Assembly: GCF_003666245.1 (NCBI RefSeq) | Contig: NZ_MJLZ01000008.1 | Span: 1-64,000, forward strand | DNA: 64,000 nucleotides | Reading direction: 5' to 3' | Source: Brenneria alni | GTDB taxonomy: Bacteria; Pseudomonadota; Gammaproteobacteria; Enterobacterales; Enterobacteriaceae | Shown here: one piece after another, positions 19,501 through 26,989 of the stretch | Layout of the letters: each line of letters starts with the position of its first letter | Numbering within the stretch: position 1 is the first letter of the stretch | The notes under the pieces: model-generated | Seen by the model: only the letters and a program-made list of their open reading frames with translations | What the model was told of the DNA's origin: nothing | The model's database searches: none | Position numbers and translations under genes: made by a program

Positions 19501-22500
19501 CACGGGATCGCCATTGGCGTCATTGGCTTCCAGTAGTACCACTACCGCATTATCTTCTGTGCGCGAACGATAAACCGCCACTGGGTCATGCATCAATTCC
19601 GGCAGACGCTCTATCACGCCCATCGGCACGTCGTGCTTAACACCGTTGGTAGCCTTACGCACGGTGTCGCGAGTGATCACCATATCCAAATTCGGTGCGC
19701 CTAATGCCCGCAATACCGGCGGCGTCCGCCCGATAGTAACTGGCGTGTCTGCGGAGCGGAGCGATCGCATAGCTTTACCCAAATTCTCGCGGAACTGTTC
19801 CGCTTCCGCCGGCAGCGGTTTGAGCGGATCAACGTTATCGTTGCTCTGGGAATAAAGCGCATCAGTACGTGAGAAGGTGTTATCAAACTCGCGGGTGCCA
19901 GGCTGCTCGTTAGCATACATGGCCGTCTTCTGGAACCGTCCAGTGATGGTGCGCAGGATATTGCGGATCTCCGCTGGCGTGATATCCATCGGATTCAGTA
20001 TCCCTGCTTTGCGCAGCGCATTGGTCAACAACGTAACAAATCGATCCCACACGCCACCCAACTTTGTTAACTCGGCGCGTTCGGCCATATGCGCCAGAAA
20101 CTCGTTAGCCTGCGTTTCCAGTGATTCCTGTCCGTAAGATTGTTCTACCTGGCGCCAGACACCCTGAATGGTGTTGTTTTTGCTGTCGCGTGTCTGGTGA
20201 AGCACCCGCATTATGCGATCGTACTCCACATCGCCGATAACCGAGGCCAGACCATGATGGGCGATAATTTCATGTCGCAATTTGGCGCGCAGTTCGCGGG
20301 GATTAGCGATATTGTCGGCGATGACAATCACCCGACTGAGTTCCGGCTGATAGATGGCATGAACTGTGCCGAACTCTTCAGGAATACCGTTCGGCATCAT
20401 GGCAGCGGCTTCTGCCTGTGTCTGTACCGCTTTAACCTTGATCTTGGCGGCACCGTTAAGATTGGAAACGAAAAGATCCGACGCCAGTTGTACACGGTTT
20501 CGCGTCATACCTTGAGCGGGTTTGCCGCCGTCTTTGCTAAAGCTGCCATCGTGAATGATGTTGCCGCCGCCAATATCGGTGGCAGAAACAACAACGCCTC
20601 CGGGCTTGGAGGCGTTTTGCTGCTGATCGCTATCTCGTCGGAACTGATCCTGATCGGTTTTCGGGAACGTTTGTTGCTGTCGCCGTCCGCTGCGAATACC
20701 GGCGGCTACCGCGTCAACGGCATCATAAAGTTCGCTGATTTTCATCGGGCCTTTAACCAGACCGCTACGGCGTAGAGCCATCTGGAAAGCATGCAGGACT
20801 TCGGAGGGAATAATCCGACGACGAGTGCGAGCATTGCGTTCGGCGCGCTCCAGTTCGGCTGCGTGAGCGAAAACCTCTTCTGCCTGAATGGATTCCTGCC
20901 GATCGCCGTAATTCTGTCTTACTTGTTCCCAGAGTGATCGGAATTTAGGGTCTTCACGCGTTTTGAGAAGCGAATCAAGAACCAGTCTTTTATCCGCTGG
21001 CTTAAAGGTGTTGATTCCAAAGTGGCCAAGCACTTCGTGACGGAGTGTTGCTCGTCCGTCCGCCGTGTCACGAATGCTGGCAGCGTTAAGTACGATCCTT
21101 CCTTTTCCGGCGGCATGATACGCACCCGGGATTCTTCCGATATTTTCTCGCGTTGCTTGCGGACCATAGGCATCTTCCTGTCGAGCATACACCCGGATAT
21201 CAAGCGGAATGTTGCCATTGTACTCACTCTGGAAATCATCGGCAATGCGACGAGCTTCTTCTACGGTCAGACCGTCTTTGCGATCGTTCTGGCGCGAGTA
21301 GAGTGTACCGGAGTTTTTCTTAGACGAGCGTTTGGCAACCAGATGTGCGGCAAAATCATGCTCCGTTTTTGTCACGTTATAGAGATCGCCATCATCAGAA
21401 ACAATCCGGTATAACGTTTTGCTCTTCCCGTCACCAGACGTCCTTTGCTTGGTTTCCGGGCGCCAGCCGCGTCCAATCAATCTCTGAACAACCTCCGCCC
21501 TTGTCAATGGGCGGTCAAATTCAGGGTAATTCACTATTTCCAGTAACGCTTTGTCCGCCTTCCCGCGCTGCATGGGAGTGAAATTCTGCGCACCAAGAAA
21601 CTCGTTAATTGGCGCACGCTTCTCGGCCTCCACCGCCTCCCTCTCTTTGTGATCCGCTACACGTTTGCCTCTGGATACCGCGTTGCGTTCATCCCGATCA
21701 GCCAACCGGTCAGCGTAGGATACCGCCTCTTCACGCGTTTCAAAGAGTCTTGGCGCCATCTTAATCGGACTATTTGGTTCCGCCTGAACTGCCCATGCCT
21801 TCACCGGCTCGCCGGTGTCTCGGCGCGTCGCGTCTACCGGGAAAAGAGGATAGCCACGGTGATTTATCTCACTGCTATCCGTGATTTCTGATTGAGCGGT
21901 GCTGTCCGCCTCGGTTGGGTTCGGTGCTTTCGGTGGCAGACGCACACCGTAACCATCCCCAACAGGCTCCACTGTAGCCCCCGGCATTTTCGCCCAGCGG
22001 GAAGCAAGGGCAACTCGTTCACTGGAATAGGGCTTGTTGCCTGCGAACAATTTCAACTGACCGACCAGTTCTCCTCGAGCATAGGCTTCGGTTTGCGCAT
22101 CGACCGGTACGCCGGCGACACGGTGGCGTTGATCTGGCAGGCCATCAGGCTTGTCACTATTAGCCCCCATCGCTTCTGTAAATTCCCGTGTCTGCCGCTG
22201 GGCGCGCGTCTCGCCCTGGCTGAATTGCGGCGGCTGGCTGGCCTGTCCCTCGTCGATCGTCGGCGCACCGGCGAAGATGATATTTTTATCTTCAATGGCA
22301 TTTGACGGTACAGTTTCTCCTTCAAAAGTCCGCGAGGCTCGGCCAACTTCTTTACCGCCAGTCTGGCTACGCTCTGCCGGGATGTACTCTTCACCTCGCA
22401 CCTGGCGGCCAGCGTCAAACTGCGGCCCCGGCCCGACTTGCGTTTCATCACCAACCGGCAGGCGAACTTCACCCGGCATGGCGATCACTGACGTTTGACC

Positions 22501-24429
22501 TGGTGCGGGAAGGCGAGGTTGACGTGATGCCCTGATTTTTTCAGCCTGATCCAAAATGGCTTGTTCTTCCTGCGTGTACCCCTGATCACCCTGTTCTATC
22601 TGCTGGCGAATTAACTCGTCGGCGGTTGGTGCGGGCTGATGTTCACTGAGCGTACGCTGCACTTCACTATCTTCCGCAAATCCCTGCACTCGAGGATCCT
22701 GACGAAGATATGCGGGCGTGTCGCGGAATTCATCAATACGACTTTGCGGCGTACCAGTAACATTCTCTGGATTGAATTGCGGCGCATCAGCCCCACTGGT
22801 AACCGATATAACCGGCTCTCCATCGCGCCACTCGCCTTGGTATCCCGGCGGCGGGCCGTCTTCTCCCAACTTTGCCACCGGGATGCCCGAACCACTGCCG
22901 GTTTCATTACCCGAGTTCTGCCATTCAGGTACGTCCACTTTGAGCCCGCCAACATCCATCCGCCGGGCCAACGCGGATTGGGCGGCCTGAAGTTGTTCCT
23001 GCTCGTCGGAGGTTAGTTCTTCCTTCTGGTTCAGGTTCTGGAAAGCAGTCAACAGATCGCCGTCCAGCATCTGCCCGTACTGTTTTTCCAGTTGCTTTTG
23101 CTTGTCCTGGCGCTGTTGCTCGGCTACAGGATCGGTAGACTGCTGTTCAGTCGCCCCTTTTCTTCCACGCATTCCACCGACGGCGCCAAATCCCCCACCC
23201 ATGCCTGCGCCAACCACGGCATTATTAAGGCCGGTTTTCAGCACGTCTGTCATGGGGTCGATATTCTGTCCGGCTGTGTCGATCAACTGTTCATTCTGAA
23301 CGTAGCGCTGCGTCGCGCCCTGAGCGAACTCCGTCGAGCCTTCAGCAGTAGCGCCCTTCGCCATACCTGAGAGAATTCCTCGCGCCGCCGCTCTTTTTGT
23401 GACGAGCGATATCAATGTGTGGTCGCCCAGCATTGCCGCGCCGATATTAACCGCTAATGCTTTAGGATCGAACGTAGCGGCATTTGCCGCCTTTTCCGCC
23501 ACCATACTGCGAGCCATCGTCAGTTTTTGCGTATCATCCATATTGGAGTAGTTCGGATCAGTATCAATATCACTGAACGCCTGCTGGAAGGTGGTGCTGC
23601 TCATCAGTTCATCGAAAGATAGCGCATTGATCTCGTTGCGCATATCGATGCCACCCTGCCCCTGCTCGGTAGCAGCTTGCGAACCAACGAATGTACCTTT
23701 CCCCGCGGCTGCGGCGGCACGATCCGCCGTCGCCTTGGCAACTTGTCGCGCAGATTCTTCCGGCAATTTTTGACGCAGTTTATTGAATGCCGCCTTCTCG
23801 ACCATTTCCCGCACAGCGGCCGATCCCAGCCTTGCGGCACCCGCACTGGTGAACATAGTGGCCATACTGGGAATTGCGTTCTGCATCCATGCACTGGGGT
23901 TGAATAACCCCTCGCCTGCACTGATACCGGTAATATTACCGTCTTTATCACGGTCAATGGTTGCAAAATCCTGAGCGGCAGCCTGTTTCGCCCCCTCGGT
24001 GCGTGAATCCAAGATGGATTGCGCTGCGCTTCCGGCCAGTTCGCCAGCGCCCTGAATAGCGGCGGTGCCAGCACGCGACAGAGGATTGCCGTTGTTCTGG
24101 CGCATGACGCTCATCATTTGATCGTCGATGCCCCACGGGTTGGGATTTTCCTCCGCCCCCTCCGTAGTAGCAGCATCAAGGATTTGATCTCCGGCTTTGA
24201 ATATCTGTCCAACGCCAGCCACCATGTTGAGAGGCGCGGCAGCGAGAGCCTTAAAGTCGTCGCCCCAGGTTGATTTGGGACGTTCGTGCGGCGCCTTATT
24301 CCAATTTTCAAGCGTGAAGTCTTGGGGATCATATGCGGGAACTTCACCGGGCTGCTGAATATTCAACCCCTGCCGGTTGTCGTTCGCTCGCTGCGCTTCC
24401 GGGCGAAGTTGTTGCGGGTCATTAGCCAT
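16591..24429 (-). CDS. Large polyvalent phage protein (LPD38-type C-terminus), 2,612 residues
   Basis: The last and largest gene of the late operon. The N-terminal 600 residues are Gln/Glu/Pro-rich with Ala-rich helices (about 110-430). Two metallopeptidase-like motifs of the same form occur in two related segments: RHEVLGHFG (about 1130) and RHEIIAHHG (about 1385). A short repeat GLQLPKE occurs twice near 1700-1730. The C-terminal third (about 2090-2420), with MPDFIIRNFVRDAIHSW, DMLPFFNARMQGLSKL and RVPKPFELG, looks like the large-polyvalent-protein domain LPD38 found in long phage proteins. Such proteins are thought to be packed in the head and ejected with the DNA. Activity is inferred, not shown. 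Confidence 0.8.
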   Translation of the reverse strand: MANDPQQLRPEAQRANDNRQGLNIQQPGEVPAYDPQDFTLENWNKAPHERPKSTWGDDFKALAAAPLNMVAGVGQIFKAGDQILDAATTEGAEENPNPWGIDDQMMSVMRQNNGNPLSRAGTAAIQGAGELAGSAAQSILDSRTEGAKQAAAQDFATIDRDKDGNITGISAGEGLFNPSAWMQNAIPSMATMFTSAGAARLGSAAVREMVEKAAFNKLRQKLPEESARQVAKATADRAAAAAGKGTFVGSQAATEQGQGGIDMRNEINALSFDELMSSTTFQQAFSDIDTDPNYSNMDDTQKLTMARSMVAEKAANAATFDPKALAVNIGAAMLGDHTLISLVTKRAAARGILSGMAKGATAEGSTEFAQGATQRYVQNEQLIDTAGQNIDPMTDVLKTGLNNAVVGAGMGGGFGAVGGMRGRKGATEQQSTDPVAEQQRQDKQKQLEKQYGQMLDGDLLTAFQNLNQKEELTSDEQEQLQAAQSALARRMDVGGLKVDVPEWQNSGNETGSGSGIPVAKLGEDGPPPGYQGEWRDGEPVISVTSGADAPQFNPENVTGTPQSRIDEFRDTPAYLRQDPRVQGFAEDSEVQRTLSEHQPAPTADELIRQQIEQGDQGYTQEEQAILDQAEKIRASRQPRLPAPGQTSVIAMPGEVRLPVGDETQVGPGPQFDAGRQVRGEEYIPAERSQTGGKEVGRASRTFEGETVPSNAIEDKNIIFAGAPTIDEGQASQPPQFSQGETRAQRQTREFTEAMGANSDKPDGLPDQRHRVAGVPVDAQTEAYARGELVGQLKLFAGNKPYSSERVALASRWAKMPGATVEPVGDGYGVRLPPKAPNPTEADSTAQSEITDSSEINHRGYPLFPVDATRRDTGEPVKAWAVQAEPNSPIKMAPRLFETREEAVSYADRLADRDERNAVSRGKRVADHKEREAVEAEKRAPINEFLGAQNFTPMQRGKADKALLEIVNYPEFDRPLTRAEVVQRLIGRGWRPETKQRTSGDGKSKTLYRIVSDDGDLYNVTKTEHDFAAHLVAKRSSKKNSGTLYSRQNDRKDGLTVEEARRIADDFQSEYNGNIPLDIRVYARQEDAYGPQATRENIGRIPGAYHAAGKGRIVLNAASIRDTADGRATLRHEVLGHFGINTFKPADKRLVLDSLLKTREDPKFRSLWEQVRQNYGDRQESIQAEEVFAHAAELERAERNARTRRRIIPSEVLHAFQMALRRSGLVKGPMKISELYDAVDAVAAGIRSGRRQQQTFPKTDQDQFRRDSDQQQNASKPGGVVVSATDIGGGNIIHDGSFSKDGGKPAQGMTRNRVQLASDLFVSNLNGAAKIKVKAVQTQAEAAAMMPNGIPEEFGTVHAIYQPELSRVIVIADNIANPRELRAKLRHEIIAHHGLASVIGDVEYDRIMRVLHQTRDSKNNTIQGVWRQVEQSYGQESLETQANEFLAHMAERAELTKLGGVWDRFVTLLTNALRKAGILNPMDITPAEIRNILRTITGRFQKTAMYANEQPGTREFDNTFSRTDALYSQSNDNVDPLKPLPAEAEQFRENLGKAMRSLRSADTPVTIGRTPPVLRALGAPNLDMVITRDTVRKATNGVKHDVPMGVIERLPELMHDPVAVYRSRTEDNAVVVLLEANDANGDPVLSAVHMNAVRQHMEINRIASVYGTEEGKKINTMEREGLALYRREKENPGNPLSIGLQLPKEERSYQGSDSASRRYSQGLQLPKEGDPAESGQNILSSDDIRKNKTLYSRSGNPAMDAETSRKMGFNVEKGWFDKAKDFYQIATDKDKTELKQWWQETFRKLNTKTFDGLAPLKYAEDAVGKSDATVSGYTAARMSAGSRSVTAAVLEHGLVRYNKTEGITERIPGTGKADSLIGILDGLGNHRENFLKWIAGHRSERLMAEGRENNFTADEITYMKSLNRGNEKLFAEQKKKYDAFIKSIIDLQQDMGLIDPESRAMWEDAWYLPYYREAENGETHGPWTTRGIANQSSTIRKLKGSDLTIKDPIENLFNYVAKSVDASMKNEAMRRSVVNLGDTGVIDIIENPNQIDYQRLKKDTVKVFVDGKEQLARINDPDLYRAFTMIDLERSNSLFMRAARQAKRVLTIGTTAMPDFIIRNFVRDAIHSWAINKDGFRLGLDSLKGLKKAMSTDDTLVDMMFAGATFGGGYSNVYDPAGTASSIRKVLRRKGYNDSQIREFESSIVRSSKEAMDKVGWAMEKYKKVSEGAENANRIATYDAAIKAGKSRAQAAFESRDLMDFSMMGASNLMINLSDMLPFFNARMQGLSKLSRAIKDNPQEVLKRSSYIMAASLALLALNWDRKEYEELPDWDKDTYWHFWTGDQHWRVPKPFELGLLSATIPERFVRALGSKDSPAKFGKLVAHNFIETMAFNPIPQVAMPIAEAYVNYDFFKGGPIENMADSNLIAGARYNDQTSLLMREIGEATNLSPKMLDHIITGYTGTLGAYILGATNIVMRNLGDSGESPSLRLDEMPVIKAFARGSDPAKSTQFTEDFYRMMTQANQINSTINDYRKQGRQDNANELLQENKGKLSQRRALTATQKQVKQLNAQIELTRADRILTSEQKRERIDRLMAKRNKLVQLAVERVNPYFD

Positions 24430-24451
24430 TGCGACTCCAAAATTTAGGCAT

Positions 24452-24470
24452 AAAAAAACCGCCGAAGCGG
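24452..24470 (-). terminator. Intrinsic terminator between KilA-N gene and the large polyvalent gene
   Basis: On the minus strand CCGCTTCGGCGG is followed by a run of seven T. It would stop transcripts before the 2,612-residue gene unless they are antiterminated. Confidence 0.7.
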
Positions 24471-24504
24471 ATTATTTGGGAAGATAGATTGAGGCGAAAG
24501 ATGC

Positions 24505-25020
24505 TCACTGCTCTAGACCAGGCACCAGTAATTGAATCTCCGATGCCATGCGTTCGCGAACTGTATGCAGGATTTGCTTTCGGCCTCCAACACCCCACTG
24601 ATTCATCCGGCGAGCGCAGGCGCTGATCTCTTTTTTTTCAGTGTCAATCAGCAGATCAAGACGATTAAGGCGATTCATCGCGGAAATGCCGCTAAGTACC
24701 GCCTCTCTGAATGTTTCGTATACACGGATTTCAAAGCGGGGATTAAGCCAAGCAGCATAACGAATGGCGACAAGTTCATGCCCCCAAGACCCTTGCTCGT
24801 TGCCTCCTTTAATGGTTTTTACCGATGCGATTTTCTTCGCATCGCTCAATTCACGAACAAATGCTTTGATTTGCTTTGTCTTGAGAAACTCGCCGGGTCT
24901 TTGGGATTCTGTTGCCTGCCCGTTCGCTACTGCTGCGGCATGGAGATCATTAAGGCTATAACGTCCCGCTTCATCAACACGAACGGAAACGCCGTTTACT
25001 GCTACGGTTGGATATTTCAT
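24505..25020 (-). CDS. KilA-N domain protein
   Basis: 171 residues from the ATG at 25020 (AAGG in front of it; a longer in-frame start at 25104 is not supported). The KilA-N DNA-binding domain covers about 1-115: YSLNDLHAAAVANGQATESQRPGEFL, then GSWGHELVAIRYAAWLNPRFEIRVYETF. A short charged C-terminal part follows. KilA-N proteins are common phage DNA-binding proteins, often linked to lytic or antirepressor functions. A 20-residue leader frame lies directly upstream. Confidence 0.85.
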   Translation of the reverse strand: MKYPTVAVNGVSVRVDEAGRYSLNDLHAAAVANGQATESQRPGEFLKTKQIKAFVRELSDAKKIASVKTIKGGNEQGSWGHELVAIRYAAWLNPRFEIRVYETFREAVLSGISAMNRLNRLDLLIDTEKKEISACARRMNQWGVGGRKQILHTVRERMASEIQLLVPGLEQ

Positions 25021-25025
25021 AACGT

Positions 25026-25088
25026 TTACCTTGCTTTGAAATGAACCTTTGCCGCACAGGAAATCAGCCCGTCGAGGCTCGCCAGCAC
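25026..25088 (-). CDS. Leader peptide upstream of KilA-N gene
   Basis: A 20-residue frame (MLASLDGLISCAAKVHFKAR with GTG start) with a very strong GAGGAGGT ribosome-binding site, ending six bases before the KilA-N start. Its size, strong site and position suggest translational coupling. Short frames of this kind before ant/kil-type phage genes are associated with c4-like antisense RNA control in P1-type phages; that link is inference. It could also be non-coding leader. Confidence 0.4.
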   Translation of the reverse strand: MLASLDGLISCAAKVHFKAR

Positions 25089-25156
25089 TAACTGACCTCC
25101 TCAAAGGCTCATTCCAAAGGGTTGGGTTCGACGTGAGTGAATGCGCGGGCGGTGCG

Positions 25157-25235
25157 CATAAAAAAACCGAGTCAGCTTTTTAGGGCGTAACTCGGTATCT
25201 TTGGGGAATTTAGCGCTTATCGACGATGATGGGAA
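25157..25235 (-). promoter_or_regulatory. Late promoter-terminator module, copy A
   Basis: On the minus strand: TTCCCA (25235-25230), 17-bp spacer ending AAGCGC, -10 TAAATT (25212-25207), then CCCCAAAGATACCGAGT and a terminator stem ACCGAGT/ACTCGGT with seven T. The same arrangement is at 34930, 41984 and 48556. The -35 is the weakest of the four. It lies upstream of the KilA-N and large polyvalent genes. Confidence 0.65.
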
Positions 25236-25237
25236 GA

Positions 25238-25265
25238 GGTTTATCCCCGCGAGTGCGGGGAACAC
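25238..25265 (-). CRISPR. Solitary type I-E CRISPR repeat-like unit (no array)
   Basis: Read on the minus strand, 28 bases match the enterobacterial type I-E repeat: GTGTT, stem CCCCGC, loop ACTC, stem GCGGGG, then ATAAACC, which is the 5' handle of I-E crRNA except that the following base is T instead of G. Only the loop differs clearly from common enteric repeats. It begins at the base after the stop codon of the upstream gene, and no second repeat or cas gene is nearby. Single repeats in phages are known as possible RNA anti-CRISPRs (Racr). Confidence 0.7.
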
Positions 25266-25475
25266 TTATCCTTCTCGTTTCCTCGCCCCAGCTTCCACTT
25301 GATGAACGAGAATAGACAGATGGGCCAGTATACTTTCAGCCTCGAAATCGTCCGGGCGCGCAGGTCCGATCCTGCCCTGACACACGAACGAGTTGATGAT
25401 GATCGCAGCATCTTCCAATGTATTGATGGAAGTACCATCAATACCGTCAATATTCCCAGAATCTTCGTCGCGCAT
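25266..25475 (-). CDS. Hypothetical small acidic protein downstream of ant
   Basis: 69 residues from the ATG at 25475 (TGGAG in front; a GTG at 25499 in the same frame is less likely). It is acidic at first (MRDEDSGNIDGIDG) and mostly helical after; no family recognised. It is the last gene of the arc-ant operon. Its stop codon is immediately followed by the solitary CRISPR repeat. Given that neighbour it could be an anti-defence protein, but nothing in the sequence itself shows this. Confidence 0.55.
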   Translation of the reverse strand: MRDEDSGNIDGIDGTSINTLEDAAIIINSFVCQGRIGPARPDDFEAESILAHLSILVHQVEAGARKREG

Positions 25476-25524
25476 TTGTTTCTCCAGTTTAAAGAACACA
25501 GGCCCTATGTTACCGGCATCTACA

Positions 25525-26376
25525 CTAGCCCCGATTTCTCTCCAGTCCGCGCCGCACAGTGTTGACGATGGCGCAGGAGTCCCGGATGCGATCCATTAGC
25601 TCGTAGGCCAGCGGTGAGCGCACGGCTTTCAGCGCCGGGTAAAGTTCACTGCCCCACACCCGCCAGATATATTCGATATGCCCGCAAGCAATTCCGATGT
25701 TGTGTATTTCCATGCTTAGATCCACGGATGGTTCTGGCGTGGGCAGGAAGACGGGCGGCATGAGTTCGCCTTCCAGCGGTACGCGCGCCGCCAGCGACAG
25801 AGCCTCCGCAAACTGGCTTTCCTCAATTTCCTTGTAACTGACGCCAAAGTGGGATTTCAACGCTGACCACATCGTAATCATCGCTTTAGCTTGGCGATCT
25901 TTTGGTAAGGCCTTGCCGCGATTCATCACCAACTGCTTGATGGCCTCCTGCTGTTCGAAGGTAATTTTACCGAGTAAAGCTTTCTTGGTTTTGCTGTATA
26001 CGCCGTTCTTACGAATGGATGGCAGTACTTCAGCCGTCACCCATTTACGAAACTTATGAGGAACAGAACCTGGTTTAATGGCATCGCGGCAGCGAAGAAC
26101 CAGTGTATACATGCCAGACTCGGATACAGTTGCTACTTCTTGGTTTCCTCCAAGGGTGTAAGTTAAAGTTACACCCTTTTCATCTTTATCAAGCGCGGTA
26201 AGAGCTTTCCGTGAGTTGGTGAGAGAAAGAGCATCACAAACATCCTTCGCAACGAACCACGGCTCGCCGCCTTTGTTTATGACACGGATCTCTTTCTCGC
26301 CAAATGTAAAAGTGGTGAGTTCTCCAGCGATCATGGGGACTGTGCTTGTTGCGCTGTTTGCTGTTACACTATTCAT
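25525..26376 (-). CDS. ant: Antirepressor with Bro-N domain (P22 Ant-like)
   Basis: 283 residues from the ATG at 26376 with AAGGAA in front. The N-terminal Bro-N domain (about 15-120) is clear: TTFTFGEKEIRVINKGGEPWFVAKDVCDALSLTN, then SESGMYTLVLRCRDAIKPGSVPHKFRKWVTAEVLPSIRKNG. A phage-specific C-terminal region follows. Next to arc- and mnt-type genes it completes a P22-like immI locus. Ant of that type inactivates phage repressor and so drives induction or overcomes immunity. Its expression should be limited by the Arc-like protein encoded just upstream. Confidence 0.85.
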   Translation of the reverse strand: MNSVTANSATSTVPMIAGELTTFTFGEKEIRVINKGGEPWFVAKDVCDALSLTNSRKALTALDKDEKGVTLTYTLGGNQEVATVSESGMYTLVLRCRDAIKPGSVPHKFRKWVTAEVLPSIRKNGVYSKTKKALLGKITFEQQEAIKQLVMNRGKALPKDRQAKAMITMWSALKSHFGVSYKEIEESQFAEALSLAARVPLEGELMPPVFLPTPEPSVDLSMEIHNIGIACGHIEYIWRVWGSELYPALKAVRSPLAYELMDRIRDSCAIVNTVRRGLERNRG

Positions 26377-26404
26377 GTCTATTTCCTTGTGGGGATTGGA
26401 CAAA

Positions 26405-26587
26405 TCAGAAGCCCTGGCTATTTCGAGTAGTCAGGGCTTCGCCATTTTTATTCAAATGCTCGACAAGAACCTGAATAATTTCAGAGTTCATCGAACGTCC
26501 ATTACGCGCTGCAATGCGCTTTAATCCATCTTTAACTTGTTGAGGAATCCGGAGATTCGTCTGTGGCATTGCCCTAGTCGGCATCAT
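26405..26587 (-). CDS. arc: Arc-like ribbon-helix-helix repressor
   Basis: 60 residues from the ATG at 26587 (GAGGTG just upstream). Contains a ribbon-helix-helix fold: strand MPQTNLRIPQQVKDGLKRIAARNGRSMNSEIIQVLVEHL. In P22, Arc represses ant and mnt transcription. It is the first gene of the ant operon, 28 bases before ant, and divergent from a second ribbon-helix-helix gene across an operator region with palindromic sites. Confidence 0.85.
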   Translation of the reverse strand: MMPTRAMPQTNLRIPQQVKDGLKRIAARNGRSMNSEIIQVLVEHLNKNGEALTTRNSQGF

Positions 26588-26606
26588 GTTCACCTCTGCG
26601 CCTCAG

Positions 26607-26653
26607 TGATAGTACGGTACTACGACTTGAACTGTAGTATTACCGAACTATCA
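26607..26653. promoter_or_regulatory. Arc/Mnt-type operator region between divergent repressor genes
   Basis: Two related half-palindromes face each other: TGATAGTACGGTACTAC (26607-26623) and GTAGTATTACCGAACTATCA (26634-26653). The second, read backwards, gives TGATAGTTCGGTAATACTAC, close to the P22 arc operator type with TGATAG at one end and CTAC at the other. The region holds the divergent promoters of the arc-ant and mnt-type transcripts, so both repressors are likely to act here. Confidence 0.6.
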
Positions 26654-26681
26654 TGTCAATATGATTTTTTGAGGCTAACAA

Positions 26682-26987
26682 ATGGCTAGAACAGATCCAC
26701 AATTCAACGTTAGGATGCCAGCTGAACTAAAGGAAAAATTAGTTCGTATGGCCGAATCCCGTAACCGCTCGATAAATGCGGAAATCATCAGCGCCATTGA
26801 AGCTGCGGTACAATTACATGAGTTGACGGAAGGGCTACACGGGACTGAGTACATTACAACCACCATAACTGTCAAAGATCCCCGCGTTATAGAGCAGCCA
26901 GATCCTGCTCACTCATCGGAAGATTTTCTCCGGCTCATGCTTGAAAAGCTCAATGACATTGAAAAGAAAATAGACAATAAGGAATAG
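26682..26987 (+). CDS. mnt: Mnt-like Arc-family DNA-binding repressor
   Basis: 101 residues. The N-terminal ribbon-helix-helix (FNVRMPAELKEKLVRMAESRNRSINAEIISAIEAA, about 8-43) is followed by a linker and a helical C-terminal part (EDFLRLMLEKLNDIEKKIDNK) that probably mediates oligomerisation, as in Mnt. Mnt in P22 represses ant in the lysogen. It is divergent from arc-ant, the P22 immI arrangement. GAGG precedes the ATG. The next gene starts three bases after its stop. Confidence 0.85.
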   Translation: MARTDPQFNVRMPAELKEKLVRMAESRNRSINAEIISAIEAAVQLHELTEGLHGTEYITTTITVKDPRVIEQPDPAHSSEDFLRLMLEKLNDIEKKIDNKE

Positions 26988-26989
26988 AC

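Noticed and set aside
20650..20700. Search for tRNA genes as integration site in the window
   Set aside because: No cloverleaf or CCA-ended acceptor sequence was recognised near the left prophage end or elsewhere; the scan was by eye only.
20140..20775. 211-residue plus-strand frame inside the large polyvalent gene
   Set aside because: Opposite to a continuous 2,612-residue gene with recognisable domains; composition is that of an antisense frame, and no start signals are seen.
25640..25670. gttcactgccccacac, resembling the start of a type I-F CRISPR repeat
   Set aside because: Only about ten bases match and it lies in the coding region of ant; the rest of the I-F repeat is absent.
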